Part shown: positions 34,453 to 44,667 of the stretch, one piece after another | Position numbering within the stretch: the stretch's first letter is position 1 | Layout of the letters: each line of letters starts with the position of its first letter | Source: Gemmobacter sp. 24YEA27 | Lineage (GTDB): Bacteria; Pseudomonadota; Alphaproteobacteria; Rhodobacterales; Rhodobacteraceae | DNA: 64,000 bases | Assembly (NCBI RefSeq): GCF_030052995.1 | Contig: NZ_JASJPW010000003.1 | Span: 134,346 to 198,345 of the forward strand | Reading direction: 5' to 3' | Translations under genes and position numbers: made by a program | The notes under the pieces: model-generated | Databases searched by the model: none | Told to the model about the DNA's origin: nothing | Seen by the model: only the letters and a program-made list of their open reading frames with translations

Positions 34453-34481
34453 TATTGCATTGCGGGATGCGCTCTGCAATA
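34453..34481. promoter_or_regulatory. Inverted repeat in the fepC/SIP divergent promoter region
   Basis: TATTGCA and TGCAATA are exact inverted copies separated by 15 bases, within the 205-base gap between fepC and the siderophore-interacting gene. The location is right for an iron- or substrate-responsive operator. I cannot assign it to Fur, RirA or Irr. Confidence 0.35.
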
Positions 34482-34606
34482 TGGGAACAAGCTACGCCCG
34501 CCCGATGCCTTTTCCGGCCGGGGCCAGCCATTCCCCTTCAGTATCCCCGTCAGCACAGGGGCAAAATCGCACCAGGCCCTGGGCCGGCGCGCGCGAGGAT
34601 GAACAG

Positions 34607-35470
34607 ATGGCCAGGATCACTACAGAATCCGTCGAAGACCGCAGCGGGATTCTTGAAGAAGAGGATCATATGCGCGGAATGGAGCGGATCGGGATGGAGG
34701 TCATCTCGATCAGCAGGCCTTTCGCCTCGGTCGCACGGGTCACCGGCCGGATCGCACCGGCAGATCCCACGCCCTGGATGCCGCCGAACCAAGCCGTGCG
34801 CATTGCGGTCGGGGAGCCCGAGGGGCAGCGTCCGGTGGTGCGCGTCTACACGATCCGCGCCTTCGATCCTCTGCGCAGCGAGGTCGAGATTGATTTCGTG
34901 ATCCATGAGGATGACAGCCCGGCGATGCGCTGGCTGAAATCCGCGCGTCCTGGCACAGTGCTGCCGATGATCGGGCCGCGCCAGCATTTCATCCCGCTGC
35001 CCTCGGGTGACAGACGGGCGGCGATCTTTGCCGATGAAACCGCGATCCCGGCGGTCTATGCGATCCTGATGGCCTGGCCTGCCGGGCTGAAAGGCTCTGC
35101 CTGGATCGAGACCCCGGACCGTGCCGCTTTTGACGAATTGCCGCGCCCTGATGGGGTCGATCTGCATCTTATCCTGCGCCCGGCGGGGGTTGCCGCGGGA
35201 TCAGCACAGAGCTTGCTTCAGGCGGCGAAGGCCCTGCCCGATCCGCATAGCTGGACGGTCTGGGCTGCAGGCGAGCGCGTCGAGATGCGCGATCTGCGCA
35301 ATCATCTGCTGAAGGCCGGCGTGGCGCGCACCGATCTCCAGGTGCTTGGCTACTGGAAAAAGGGGATGAGCAGCTCGGATCTCGACCGGGCGCGGCTTGC
35401 CGAATATGAGGCGCTGCGCGCCCGGGGGCTCACCCTGGAAACACTTGGCGATATCGATCTGCCGGTCTGA
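34607..35470 (+). CDS. Siderophore-interacting FAD-binding reductase (ViuB/SIP family)
   Basis: 287 residues from the ATG at 34607, preceded by GAGGATGAACAG. The FAD-binding part shows VVRVYTIRAFDP and the SIP family EVEIDFVIHEDDSPAMRWLKSARPG, followed by GPRQHF. The C-terminal part has IFADETAIPAVYAIL and GYWKKGMSSSD, typical of the NAD(P)H-binding side. These cytoplasmic enzymes reduce Fe(III) held by siderophores and release Fe(II). It leads a plus-strand operon with FepB, FepD and FepG. Confidence 0.88.
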   Translation: MARITTESVEDRSGILEEEDHMRGMERIGMEVISISRPFASVARVTGRIAPADPTPWMPPNQAVRIAVGEPEGQRPVVRVYTIRAFDPLRSEVEIDFVIHEDDSPAMRWLKSARPGTVLPMIGPRQHFIPLPSGDRRAAIFADETAIPAVYAILMAWPAGLKGSAWIETPDRAAFDELPRPDGVDLHLILRPAGVAAGSAQSLLQAAKALPDPHSWTVWAAGERVEMRDLRNHLLKAGVARTDLQVLGYWKKGMSSSDLDRARLAEYEALRARGLTLETLGDIDLPV

Positions 35471-35490
35471 GAATGACAAGAGGTATCCGC

Positions 35491-36429
35491 ATGTTGCGCC
35501 TTTCGCTGGCCGTTTTTGCCCTGATCACCCCTCTGGCGGCCAAGGCCGAAGAAGGCTGGCCGCGCAGGGTGACCGATACGCTTGGCGAGGTCGTGATCGC
35601 AGCAAAGCCGGTCAATATCGCCTCGACCGCACCCAGCCTGACCGGGATCCTGCTGGCAATCGACGCGCCGGTGAAATCGACATCAATGGCGATGATCGGG
35701 CCACTGACCGATGAAAAGGGCTTCTTTCTGCAATGGGCGAAGACGGCGGATGAACGCGGCGTCGCGCAGCTTTACGGCAATCTGACCTTTGATATCGAAT
35801 CGCTGATCCTGGCCGATCCGGATCTGGTTGTGGCCTCTTCGACCGGCGGCGATGCGATCCTGCCCTATGTCCCGGCCTTGCGCGCACAGGGTATGACGGT
35901 GGTCGTACTGGACTATTCCTCGGGGTCCTGGGAAGACCTTGCCCGCCAGCTTGGCCGTGCCACCGGGCATGAAGCGGGCGCCGAGGCGGTGATCCGGGAT
36001 TTCGACGCGCGGGCCGCCGATCTGGCGGCACGGCTTACGATCCCGCCGGGGGATGTGTCGCTGGTATCCTATAATTTCAGCGGCACTTACGCGGTGTCAA
36101 AACCGACCAGCGCCCAGGCAAAGCTGCTCTCGGTCCTTGGCTTCACGGTGACGGGTCTGCCGGAGGCGATGGCGGGCAATGTCACCCGCGCCTCGGATTT
36201 CGATTTCATTTCGCATGAAAACCTTGGCGCGGCGATCACCGGCGAGGGGGTCTTTCTTCTGAACGGCACCGAAGAAAGCGTGGCGGCGTTTATGGCCGAT
36301 CCGGTTCTGGCCAATCTGCCGGCGGTGAAATCCGGGCAGGTCTGGCCGCTGGGGCCGACCTCGTTCCGCGTCGATTACTATTCCGGCCGCGATATTCTGG
36401 AGACCATAGGGCGTTATTTCGCCAGATGA
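35491..36429 (+). CDS. fepB: Iron-siderophore ABC transporter substrate-binding protein
   Basis: 312 residues. The ATG at 35491 has AAGAGG six bases upstream and begins a signal peptide (RLSLAVFALITPLAAKAEE); ATG 35473 is a less likely start. The periplasmic binding protein II fold of the FepB/FecB group is shown by VTDTLGEVVI, IESLILADPDLVVAS and the C-terminal VWPLGPTSFRVDYYSGRDIL. The stop overlaps the FepD start (ATGA). It captures the ferric siderophore and hands it to FepD/FepG. Confidence 0.85.
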   Translation: MLRLSLAVFALITPLAAKAEEGWPRRVTDTLGEVVIAAKPVNIASTAPSLTGILLAIDAPVKSTSMAMIGPLTDEKGFFLQWAKTADERGVAQLYGNLTFDIESLILADPDLVVASSTGGDAILPYVPALRAQGMTVVVLDYSSGSWEDLARQLGRATGHEAGAEAVIRDFDARAADLAARLTIPPGDVSLVSYNFSGTYAVSKPTSAQAKLLSVLGFTVTGLPEAMAGNVTRASDFDFISHENLGAAITGEGVFLLNGTEESVAAFMADPVLANLPAVKSGQVWPLGPTSFRVDYYSGRDILETIGRYFAR

Positions 36430-37437
36430 CGGGAAATGGCGGCAGGAGGAGCGCAGGGATCTGGCTGGCCGGGTTGCCGGTGCTTTTTTTGCTGTCGCTT
36501 GCCAGCCTCGCCATCGGTTCGCGCGCGGTGCCGTTGTCTGAACTCTGGCGCGCCCTGACCGCCTTTGATCCTGGCAATGACCTGCATCTTGTGCTGCGCG
36601 AATTGCGGCTGCCCCGCACCGCGCTGGCGCTTGGCGCCGGTGCCGCGCTTGGCCTTGCCGGGGCGGTTATGCAGGCGGTGACGCGCAACCCTTGGCCGAG
36701 CCGGGGCTTCTGGGTGTGAATTCCGGGGCGGCAATGGCGGTGGTCCTGGGGGCATCGGCTTTTGGCCTGACGCAGATCACGCAATATGTCTGGTTCGGCT
36801 TTGTCGGCGCCGGGCTGGCGGGGGTTGCGGTTTTTATCCTTGGCCGCGCACATGGGTCGGGCACCGATCCGGTGCGTCTTGTGCTGGCGGGCGCCGGGCT
36901 CTCGGTGCTTCTGGGGGCGGCGACCGGCTTTGTGATCCTGAATTCCGGGCTGGATGTGCTGGATATCTTCCGCAACTGGGGCTCGGGCACGCTGGAGGGG
37001 CGTGGCATGGCGGTCGCCCTGGTGATGTGGGCGGCCCTGGTGCTGGGCGGCGGGCTGGCGCTGGCGCTGGCGCGCGATCTGAATGCCCTGTCGATGGGGG
37101 TCGAGATCGGCCGCGCGCTCGGGTTGCGGCCCGGGCCGGTCTGGGCGCTGTCCTGCCTGTCGGTGATGATCCTGGCCGGGGCGGCAACCGCAAGCGCCGG
37201 GCCGATTGCCTTTATCGGGCTGGTCGCGCCGCATCTGGCGCGGGCCGTGAGCGGGCCGGACAATCGCAGCCTCCTGCCGCTTTCCGCGATTATCGGGGCG
37301 GGCATCCTGACCGCAGCTGATATCCTCGGCCGTATCGTGGCCCCCCGGCCGAGCTGGCAGCGGGCATCGTCGCGGCGATCCTTGGCGGGCCGTTCTTCAT
37401 CCATGTTGCGCGGCGTTTCCGGCTGGTGCGGCTGTGA
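36426..37437 (+). CDS. fepD: Iron-siderophore ABC transporter permease, FepD-like (frame broken twice)
   Basis: About 337 residues with one C restored near 36693 and another near 37344; 1012 bases plus two give an exact codon count. Reading across gives ELRLPRTALALGAGAALGLAGAVMQ, then RNPLAEPGLLGVNSGAAMAV at the first break, and GRIVAPPAELAAGIV at the second. Those are the conserved FecCD motifs. The C-terminus (GGPFFIHVARRFRL) is intact. Its stop overlaps the next permease start (GTGA). FecCD membrane subunit, with about ten helices. Confidence 0.82.
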
Positions 37438-38474
37438 GAGCCGGAGGTCAGCGCGTCTTGCGGATCGGCGGGATCAGCCTGTTATGGCGGCCCCGCGCCA
37501 TGCTGGTCTGCGGGCTGCTGATCGCCCTCGGCCTGCTGCTGGGCCTGTTCCTGCTGGCCAGTGGCACCATGCGGCTGACGCCTGCCGGAGCGCTGGCGGG
37601 TCTGACCGGTCAGGCCGAAACCGATGTGATCAACCGCCTCGTCTTGCGCATCCGGCTGCCGAGGCTGCTGACCGCCGCGATGGTCGGGGCGGCGCTTGGC
37701 ATGTCCGGCGCGGTGTTTCAGTCGATCTCACGCAATGCGCTCGGATCGCCGGATGTGATCGGTTTCACCACCGGCGCGGCAAGCGGCGCAATCGCGCAGA
37801 TCATCCTGTTCAATGCCGGGCCGGTGCAGACCGCGCTGGCGGCGGTCGCATCTGGGGTGATGACGGCGCTGGTCGTCCTCTGGCTGGCGCGTGGCCGGAA
37901 AGGCGGGCGGGAAGGGGGCGGCGGCTACCGGCTGATCCTTGTCGGTATCGGCATGGGCGCGCTGATGTCCGGGCTGAACACGCTGTTGATGGTGATGGGC
38001 GATCTGGAACGTGCGATGTCAGCGCAGATCTGGCTGGCCGGATCACTGGCTGCGCGCGACTGGACCCATGTCGCAACCGCCTTTGCCGGGCTGGTCCTCT
38101 TCGCGCCGCTGGTTTTGTGGAATGCGCGGCGGCTTCTGGTGATGTCGATAGGCGATGATCTCGCGCGCCAGCTCGGGCTGGATCCGGCGCGGACACGGCT
38201 GGTTCTGGTGCTGGCCTCGGTCGGGCTGGCATCCGTTGCGACGGCCTGTACCGGGCCGATTGCCTTTGTCGCGCTGGCCGGGCCGCAACTTGCGCGCTGG
38301 CTGACCCGTTCGCCCGATGTGCCGGTGGTTTCGGGAGCAATTGCCGGGGCCCTCCTGCTGCTGAGCGCGGATCTCGTCAGCCAGAATGCGCCTTTCGGCC
38401 TCGCGATGCCGATCGGCCTGACCACTGGGCTGCTGGGCGGGCTCTATCTGATCCTTGTCTCGCGCCGCCTCTAG
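37434..38474 (+). CDS. fepG: Iron-siderophore ABC transporter permease, FepG-like
   Basis: 346 residues starting with GTG that overlaps the FepD stop. FecCD-family motifs are complete: LRIRLPRLLTAAMVGAALG, SGAVFQSISRNALGSPDVIG, ARQLGLDPARTRLVLVL and TGPIAFVALAGPQLARWL. It pairs with FepD to form the inner-membrane channel driven by FepC. It is the last gene of the operon. Confidence 0.87.
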   Translation: MRAGGQRVLRIGGISLLWRPRAMLVCGLLIALGLLLGLFLLASGTMRLTPAGALAGLTGQAETDVINRLVLRIRLPRLLTAAMVGAALGMSGAVFQSISRNALGSPDVIGFTTGAASGAIAQIILFNAGPVQTALAAVASGVMTALVVLWLARGRKGGREGGGGYRLILVGIGMGALMSGLNTLLMVMGDLERAMSAQIWLAGSLAARDWTHVATAFAGLVLFAPLVLWNARRLLVMSIGDDLARQLGLDPARTRLVLVLASVGLASVATACTGPIAFVALAGPQLARWLTRSPDVPVVSGAIAGALLLLSADLVSQNAPFGLAMPIGLTTGLLGGLYLILVSRRL

Positions 38475-38785
38475 GCGCTGTTGCAGCATCGGTTCCTGCG
38501 TGAGGAAAGTGCGCCTCGCCTGTCATCACAGCTAAGGCAGCGCGGCACTTTGCCGGACTGGCAGCCACCGGCATCCACATGATCCCCGGCGTCATCAGAC
38601 CCAAAAAACGGTCATGCGGCGCAGATCCTGGTTGTCGTGGCACAAGGATGTGTCCATTTCAGCCGCATTGATAACCGGATCAGAGCGGACAGGGCCAGTA
38701 TTGCGGCATCCCGCGCCTTGCGCGCCGCATCCGTCTTGCATCAAACTGCGATCAGCGGCCGGACCGCCCTGATCCCTGGCCTGGA
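38475..38785. other. Non-coding gap
   Basis: 311 bases between the siderophore operon and the nuclease/ATPase pair. Short open frames here do not resemble any protein I know. I see no terminator with a T-run and no clear operator. Confidence 0.4.
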
Positions 38786-39915
38786 ATGCGCATGACCTAT
38801 ACCTTTCTTCACACCTCCGATCTGCATCTGGGCCGGCCTTTTGGCGGTTATCCCGAAGACATTCGCGGCCGCCTGCGCGAGGCGCGCCATACGGTCATTT
38901 CCCGTCTCGCCCGTGCGGCCCGCGACACTGGCGCGCGCGATGTGCTGCTGGCGGGTGACACATTCGATGCCGAGACCCCTTCGCCCGAGACTTTGCGCCA
39001 CGCGCTGCGAGCCATGGCGGTCGAGGGCGATCTGCGCTGGTTCCTGATGCCCGGTAACCATGACAGTCTCGCGGCGACCGAGCTCTGGCGCCGGATCCTT
39101 GCCGATGCGCCGGCCAATCTGACGGTTCTCGACCGGCCCGGCGCGCTGGAACTTGCCACCGGTGTCTGGCTTTTGCCGGCGCCCCCATCACAGCGCCGCC
39201 CGGGGCGCGATCTGACCGAAGCAATGTCGGCACCAACCCCTGAGGGCGCGATCCGCATCGGCCTGGGCCATGGCGCGATCATGGATTTCACCGATGGCGA
39301 GGGCAGCCCGGGGATCATCCCGCCGGATCGGGCGCGGCTCTCGGGTCTTGATTACCTGGGCCTTGGCGATTGGCATGGGCGGATGCAGATCGGCCCCGCG
39401 ACCTGGTATTCCGGCACACCCGAGGCGGATGGGTTCAAACATGCCACAGCGCCGGGTGCGCTTGTGATCAGCCTTGATGCAAGCGGCGCACCGGCCAGGG
39501 TGGAAATCACCCCGACCGGTCAGTTCCACTGGCTGCGGCCAGAGCTCGATCTGCTGCCGGGCGAGGATATTGCGGGCCATCTTGCCGGGCTTCTGCCCGG
39601 TGAAAACAAACGCCGTGACAGTCTCTTGCGGATCGAGGCCAGCGGCCGTCTGACCCTGGCAGAACGCGCCGGCCTTGAGGCCGCGCTGGCCGCGCTCGCC
39701 CCGGATTTCGGCTGGTTCGAGGCCGATCTTTCCCGCCTTGGCACGGATGTACAGCCGGATGATCTCGACCTGATCGACCGGGGCGGCGCGTTGCGCCGGG
39801 CCGCAGAAGGCTTGCTTGGCGAGGCCGGTGACCGGCGCTGGCCCAGGCCGACCGTCAGCTGGCCGAAATGGCGCTGTCCCGGCTTTATGCCCTGGTGCAG
39901 GAGGTCGAGGCATGA
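38786..39915 (+). CDS. SbcD/YhaO-like metallophosphoesterase, DNA repair exonuclease type (frame broken)
   Basis: About 376 residues with one base restored near 39838. The phosphodiesterase motifs are complete: TSDLHLGRPF, AGDTFDAETPS, MPGNHDS, LGHG and GLGDWHG. The C-terminal tail returns in another frame as LAQADRQLAEMALSRLYALV and ends at a TGA overlapping the ATPase ATG (ATGA). With the partner ATPase it forms a YhaO/YhaN-type pair, distant from SbcCD, thought to process DNA ends. ATG 38786 or 38792 could be the start. Confidence 0.82.
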
Positions 39916-42563
39916 AGATCCGCGCGCTGGAGCTGACCAATCTGCGCCGTTTCGGGGCAAAACGTGCCCGGATCGACGGGATCGGCGACGGTGTCTCGGT
40001 GCTGTCGCAGCCCAATGAATTCGGCAAATCGACCTTTTTCGACGCGCTGCATGCGCTGTTCTTCCAGCCGCACCGGTCAGCGCGCGCGCCGGTAAAGTCG
40101 CTGCAACCCCATTCGGGCGGTGCCCCCGAGGTCGCGGTCGAGCTTGACCTGCCCGAGGGCCGGTTCCGGCTGGAGAAACGCTGGCTCTCGCGCCCGACGG
40201 CGCGGGTGCTGGACGCTTCTGGCCGCCTGATCGCGCAGGAGGACGAGGCCGAGGCCTGGATTGACCGGCTGACAGGCCAGGGGCTGGCCGGGCCATCGGG
40301 GCTTTTATGGGTGCGCCAGGGTCTCCTTGGGATGGAACCGGAAGGCGCCGGTGCCGCCGATAAATCGGACCGCGAAAAGGCACTGACGGCGCGGCGAGAT
40401 CTTTTGTCCTCGGTCGCGGGCGAGATCGAAGTGATGACCGGCGGGCGGCGCATGGACCAGGTTCTGGCGCGCGTGAACGAGGCGCTTGCAAAGCTTGCGA
40501 CCAATACACTGCGCCCGAGATCGGGCGGGGAATGGGCGCGCGCCACTGATGAGGCAGAGGCGCTGGCCCAGGGCCGCGCGGCGCTTGAGATCAAGGTGGC
40601 CCGACTTTCCTCAGAACTGGCAAACCGCGCGGCGATCACCCGCGATCTGACCCGGCTGGCCGACCCCGATCAGGCAGCGCGCGATGAGGCCGCCTTTGAT
40701 CAGGCGGGCCAGGCATTGCGCGCGGCCGAAACCCATGCCGAACAGACCCGCAAGGCCGAAAGCGACCTGCGACTGGCGCAGCTGACCGCCGGGCAGGGCG
40801 CGGAAACGATTCGGCGGCTCGAAGATCTGAAACTTCGGCTGGGCCAGGCGCTGGCCGCGCAGGCGAAGACCTCGGAAGAGCTGGCGAGAACCGAGGCCCT
40901 GACCAGCGAGGCCGCAGCCCTTGATACGACAACGGCCCGCGAACAGGCCGCCGCCGCGGGGGCGGTGCAGGCGCTTGCCGCGCGGCTGGATCTTGCGCAA
41001 CGGGCCGGGCTGGCGCTGGCTGCGCGCGACCGGATGGCAGGTCTTGCCGCAAGGCTGGAACGCGCCGACCGCCAGCGCGCGGCGCTTGATGAATATCTCG
41101 CGGCCCGCAGCCCTTTGAAGGTCACGCGCGACCTGCTGGATCAGGCGGAAAAAGCCCAGGGCGATCGCGACCGCCTGGCACTTCAGGACGAGGCGCGCCT
41201 AGTTGCGGTCACCTTCACCTATTCGGGCGCGGCGCGTGTCATGGCCGAAGGTCAGCCCATTGGCGCGGAAGGGCTGAAGCTCAGGGGCAGCACCGCGCTG
41301 GATCTGCCCGGTATCGGCCGGATGGTGATCGACCCGGGCCTGATCGCAGCAGGCGATATCGGGGCAAAGCTGCAACAGGCGCAGGACCGGCTGGCCACGG
41401 CGCTGATGGCCTGCGGCGCGGCGGATCTGGCGGCTGCGCGGCACGCCTTTGCCGAGGCCGGGCGCCTTGATGCGGCCATATCCCAGGCGAAGGCGCTGCT
41501 CGCAGAGCTGGCGCCCGAGGGGATTGACGCCCTGCGCGCGGCACTGGCGGTGGCCCGCAGCGAAGCGGGTGATTTGCCGGGCGCGGCACCGGATGCGGCA
41601 TCGGCGGACGGCATTGCCGGCCTGCAAAACCAGCTCCGCAGTGCCAGAGAGACCGAGGAGCGGGCGCAGGTGCACAGGCGCGAGGCCGAAGCCCGCCATG
41701 CCCGCCTGCGCGAGGCGCGCGCGGCATCGCGTGCGGCGGATCTGGCCGCCGGGCAGGTGCTGGACGCGATACGGGCAGAGGCCGGTGACCCGGTCGATCT
41801 CGCCGCGCGGCTTTTGCACCTCGCCCAGGCCCAGGCCGGGCTTGCCGGGGCCGAAGCCGAGGCCGCCCGGACCCTTGCCCGGCTGACCAGCAACGCTCCC
41901 GATCTCGAGACCGCCCGGGCGACTGTCACCCGTCTTGCTTCGGTGATCGAGGGCCGGCGCCGCGACCGGGCGCGGCTGGAAAGCGATCTTGCGGGGGTAA
42001 GTGGCTCTATCGGGGCGCTGGCCGATGAGGGGATCGAGGAAGCGCTTGGCGATCTGCGGGGCCGCGAAGCGACAGCGCTGGCCCGCGCGGCCCGTTATGA
42101 ACGCGAAGTGAAGGCGCTTGCCCGGTTGCGGATGGCGCTCGAAGCGGCCAGACGCGAGGCGCGCGAAGCCTATCTCGACCCGGTCCTGCGCGAACTTGAC
42201 CCGCTGCTGTCGATCCTGCATCCGGGGGCGTCGCTCAGGATAGACGATACCAGCCTCCTGCCGGTGGCGCTGATGCGCGACGGCCAGGATGAAGAGATCG
42301 AGATCCTGTCCGGTGGTACCAGAGAGCAACTGGCGGTGCTGACACGGCTGGCCTTCGCGCGGCTCTTTGCCCGCTCGGGCAGATCGGTGCCGGTGATCCT
42401 CGATGACGCCCTGGTCCATAGTGATGATGACCGGATCGAAGCGATGTTCACCGCCCTGCACCGGGTGGCGCAGGATCAGCAGATCATCGTCCTGACCTGC
42501 CGACAGCGCGCCTTTGCCCCCCTGGGGGGAGAGCGGCTGCATGCGCAGATCAGCCCGGTTTAA
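39912..42563 (+). CDS. YhaN-like SMC-family AAA ATPase
   Basis: 883 residues. The N-terminus reads MKIRALELTNLRRFG and has a degenerate Walker A (QPNEFGKSTFFDALHALFF). Most of the middle (about residues 210-760) is Ala/Arg/Glu-rich and predicted coiled coil. The C-terminus has the ABC signature and Walker B: ILSGGTREQLAVLTRLAFARLF then VPVILDDALVHSDDDR. This is the arrangement of YhaN, the RecN/SbcC-like partner of YhaO. Overlapping start and stop with the nuclease gene shows they are made together. Likely role: ATP-driven DNA end processing. Confidence 0.85.
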   Translation: MKIRALELTNLRRFGAKRARIDGIGDGVSVLSQPNEFGKSTFFDALHALFFQPHRSARAPVKSLQPHSGGAPEVAVELDLPEGRFRLEKRWLSRPTARVLDASGRLIAQEDEAEAWIDRLTGQGLAGPSGLLWVRQGLLGMEPEGAGAADKSDREKALTARRDLLSSVAGEIEVMTGGRRMDQVLARVNEALAKLATNTLRPRSGGEWARATDEAEALAQGRAALEIKVARLSSELANRAAITRDLTRLADPDQAARDEAAFDQAGQALRAAETHAEQTRKAESDLRLAQLTAGQGAETIRRLEDLKLRLGQALAAQAKTSEELARTEALTSEAAALDTTTAREQAAAAGAVQALAARLDLAQRAGLALAARDRMAGLAARLERADRQRAALDEYLAARSPLKVTRDLLDQAEKAQGDRDRLALQDEARLVAVTFTYSGAARVMAEGQPIGAEGLKLRGSTALDLPGIGRMVIDPGLIAAGDIGAKLQQAQDRLATALMACGAADLAAARHAFAEAGRLDAAISQAKALLAELAPEGIDALRAALAVARSEAGDLPGAAPDAASADGIAGLQNQLRSARETEERAQVHRREAEARHARLREARAASRAADLAAGQVLDAIRAEAGDPVDLAARLLHLAQAQAGLAGAEAEAARTLARLTSNAPDLETARATVTRLASVIEGRRRDRARLESDLAGVSGSIGALADEGIEEALGDLRGREATALARAARYEREVKALARLRMALEAARREAREAYLDPVLRELDPLLSILHPGASLRIDDTSLLPVALMRDGQDEEIEILSGGTREQLAVLTRLAFARLFARSGRSVPVILDDALVHSDDDRIEAMFTALHRVAQDQQIIVLTCRQRAFAPLGGERLHAQISPV

Positions 42564-42718
42564 GGCGCGGTTTTGCGCCGGGACCTATGCGCTGCTGTCT
42601 CCGGCAGATCCGGGCTGACAGGCGGTTTCGGAGGCCCTGCGCGACGTGGCGCAAACGGTCCGGAACAGCCGGGGACCAGGCCTGTGGCGGTGCTGAAAAA
42701 ACCCAGGAAACCCGGCCA

Positions 42719-42744
42719 TCCGGCGCCGGTGAGGCGGCGCCGGA
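42719..42744 (-). terminator. Perfect 10-bp hairpin between convergent operons
   Basis: TCCGGCGCCG pairs with CGGCGCCGGA around a six-base loop, 16 bases beyond the livM stop on the minus strand. A TTTTTT run follows on that strand after about 20 bases. It is the best terminator candidate for the liv operon. Confidence 0.5.
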
Positions 42745-42759
42745 CGACACTGATGATCC

Positions 42760-43725
42760 TCAGACCTTAAGGCCCAGCCTGTCGGCGATGGTCCCGAGCA
42801 GGCCTTTGCGGAAGACGAGGATGCAGGCCATGAAAACCAGCCCCTGCATGATGGTGACCCAGGCCCCGAAAGCGGCCAGCTCGTTTTGCATCCAGATTAC
42901 CAGCAGCGCCCCGACCAGCGGTCCGAAGAAAGTGGCCATGCCACCGATCATCACCATCAGCACCACCTCGCCCGACATGCCCCAATAGACGTCGGTGAGG
43001 CTCGCCAGCTGAAAGGAAATCGCCTTCAGTCCGCCCGCCAGCCCGGCGAAACCCGCGGCCAGAACGAAAACTGCCCATTTGTAGCGATCAACCCGGTAGC
43101 CCAGCGAGATCGCACGCGGTTCATTGTCGCGGATCGCCCGCAGGACCTGACCAAAAGGCGACCAGGTGATACGGTAGAGGGCCAGCACCGCGACGAAGAA
43201 CACGACCGCGACAAGGGCATAAAGCGCCATATCGCTTTGCAGCGAGAAGAGGCCGAACAACGCCCCGCGCGGCACATTCTGGATGCCATCCTCGCCACCG
43301 GTAAACGGAGCCTGGAGCGAGAAGAAATAGATCATCTGGGCGAAGGCGAGTGTCACCATGGCAAAATAGATGCCCTGGCGGCGGACGCAAAGCGCGCCAA
43401 ACACTGCCCCGGTCACAGCGGCTACCAGCACCGCAAAGCCAAGCGCGAGCTCGGGGGTGAAGCCCCAGACTTTCGCAGCATGGGCCGCAGCATAGGAGGA
43501 CAGGCCGAAATAGGCGGCATGCCCGAACGAGAGCAGCCCCAGATTGCCCAGCATCAGGTTGAGCGACAGGGCAAACAGCCCGAAGCAGAGGACTTTGATC
43601 ACCAGCAAAGGATAGGCCAGGAAGGGCGCCACAGCGACGATCACCAGCAAAAGCAGGAAAAGATTGCGATGGCTTGCGCTCATGCCAGGCAGGCCGGCGG
43701 CGGTGATCTCGGGTTGCGTGGTCAT
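42760..43725 (-). CDS. livM: Branched-chain amino-acid-type ABC transporter permease
   Basis: 321 residues. ATG 43725 has GGAG upstream at a proper distance. Family motifs are LNLMLGNLGLLSFGHAAYFGLSSY, RRQGIYFAMVTLAFAQMIYF and GGMATFFGPLVGALL. LivM-type permeases of this branch often carry aromatic or dicarboxylic acids instead of leucine. Here the transporter sits beside a CoA-ligase/beta-oxidation cluster, so it probably imports that acid. Confidence 0.88.
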   Translation of the reverse strand: MTTQPEITAAGLPGMSASHRNLFLLLLVIVAVAPFLAYPLLVIKVLCFGLFALSLNLMLGNLGLLSFGHAAYFGLSSYAAAHAAKVWGFTPELALGFAVLVAAVTGAVFGALCVRRQGIYFAMVTLAFAQMIYFFSLQAPFTGGEDGIQNVPRGALFGLFSLQSDMALYALVAVVFFVAVLALYRITWSPFGQVLRAIRDNEPRAISLGYRVDRYKWAVFVLAAGFAGLAGGLKAISFQLASLTDVYWGMSGEVVLMVMIGGMATFFGPLVGALLVIWMQNELAAFGAWVTIMQGLVFMACILVFRKGLLGTIADRLGLKV

Positions 43726-43773
43726 GTGCAATGCTCCTGCGGTCTGAAGGGCCTTGGTTTCTGACGGGCCATC

Positions 43774-44658
43774 TCAGGCCTGCTTGCCGAACAGCCCGGC
43801 GGGGCGGATCAGAAGGACGATTGCCATGATGACGAAGATCACCGTCGTCGAGGCCTGTGGCCAGAAGACCTTGGTTACCCCTTCTACCAGCCCGAGCATA
43901 AAGCCGGTCAGGATCGCGCCCGAGATCGACCCCATGCCGCCGATCACCACCACCGCAAACACCACGATGATCAGGTCAGACCCCATCATCGGATTGACCG
44001 AATAGATCGGCGCGGCCAGGACTCCGGCAAAGCCGGCAAGGGCGACACCAAAACCGTAAGTCAGGGTGATCAGCAAAGGCACATTGATGCCGAAAGCCTC
44101 GGTCAGTGCCGGCTTTTCGGTTGCCGCCCGCAGCCAGGAGCCGAGCCTCGTCTTCTCGATCACCAGCCAGGTCACCAGACAGACCGCCACCGAGGCGAGG
44201 ATCACGAAGGCGCGCGAGGCCGGCAGAAACATGAAGCCGAGATTATAGCCGCCCTGCAAAGCCGCGGGCATCGAATAGGGCAGGCCCGTCGCGCCATATT
44301 GATTGCGAAACAGCCCGACAATCACCAGCCCCATGCCGAAGGTCAGGATCATGCCATAGAGATGGTCGAGATCATAAATCCGGCGCAGGATCAGCCGTTC
44401 GATCACACAGCCCAGCAGACCGATGGTCAGCGGCACCACAAGCAGCGCCAGCCAGTAATTCATCGCAAAGTGATCCAGCATCAGCAATGCGCCAAAGGCC
44501 CCCATCATGTAAAAGGCGCCATGGGCGAAATTTACGATGTTCAGCAGGCCAAAGATGATCGCAAGCCCAAGGCTGAGGATCGCGTAAAATGCACCATTGA
44601 TCAGACCCAGCAGGATCTGGGTCGACAGCAGCTGCAGTGGTATTCCGAATATAAGCAT
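43774..44658 (-). CDS. livH: Branched-chain amino-acid-type ABC transporter permease
   Basis: 294 residues with the LivH hallmarks LLGLINGAFYAILSLGLAIIFG, VNFAHGAFYMMGAF, and GGMGSISGAILTGFMLGLVEG near the end. About eight membrane spans. It is transcribed after the ATPase genes and before livM. Together they form the translocation pore. Confidence 0.88.
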   Translation of the reverse strand: MLIFGIPLQLLSTQILLGLINGAFYAILSLGLAIIFGLLNIVNFAHGAFYMMGAFGALLMLDHFAMNYWLALLVVPLTIGLLGCVIERLILRRIYDLDHLYGMILTFGMGLVIVGLFRNQYGATGLPYSMPAALQGGYNLGFMFLPASRAFVILASVAVCLVTWLVIEKTRLGSWLRAATEKPALTEAFGINVPLLITLTYGFGVALAGFAGVLAAPIYSVNPMMGSDLIIVVFAVVVIGGMGSISGAILTGFMLGLVEGVTKVFWPQASTTVIFVIMAIVLLIRPAGLFGKQA

Positions 44659-44667
44659 ATTTGCGCC

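Noticed and set aside
38377..38643. Short minus-strand frame that looked like a possible transposase remnant
   Set aside because: I found no inverted repeats, target duplication or transposase motif around it.
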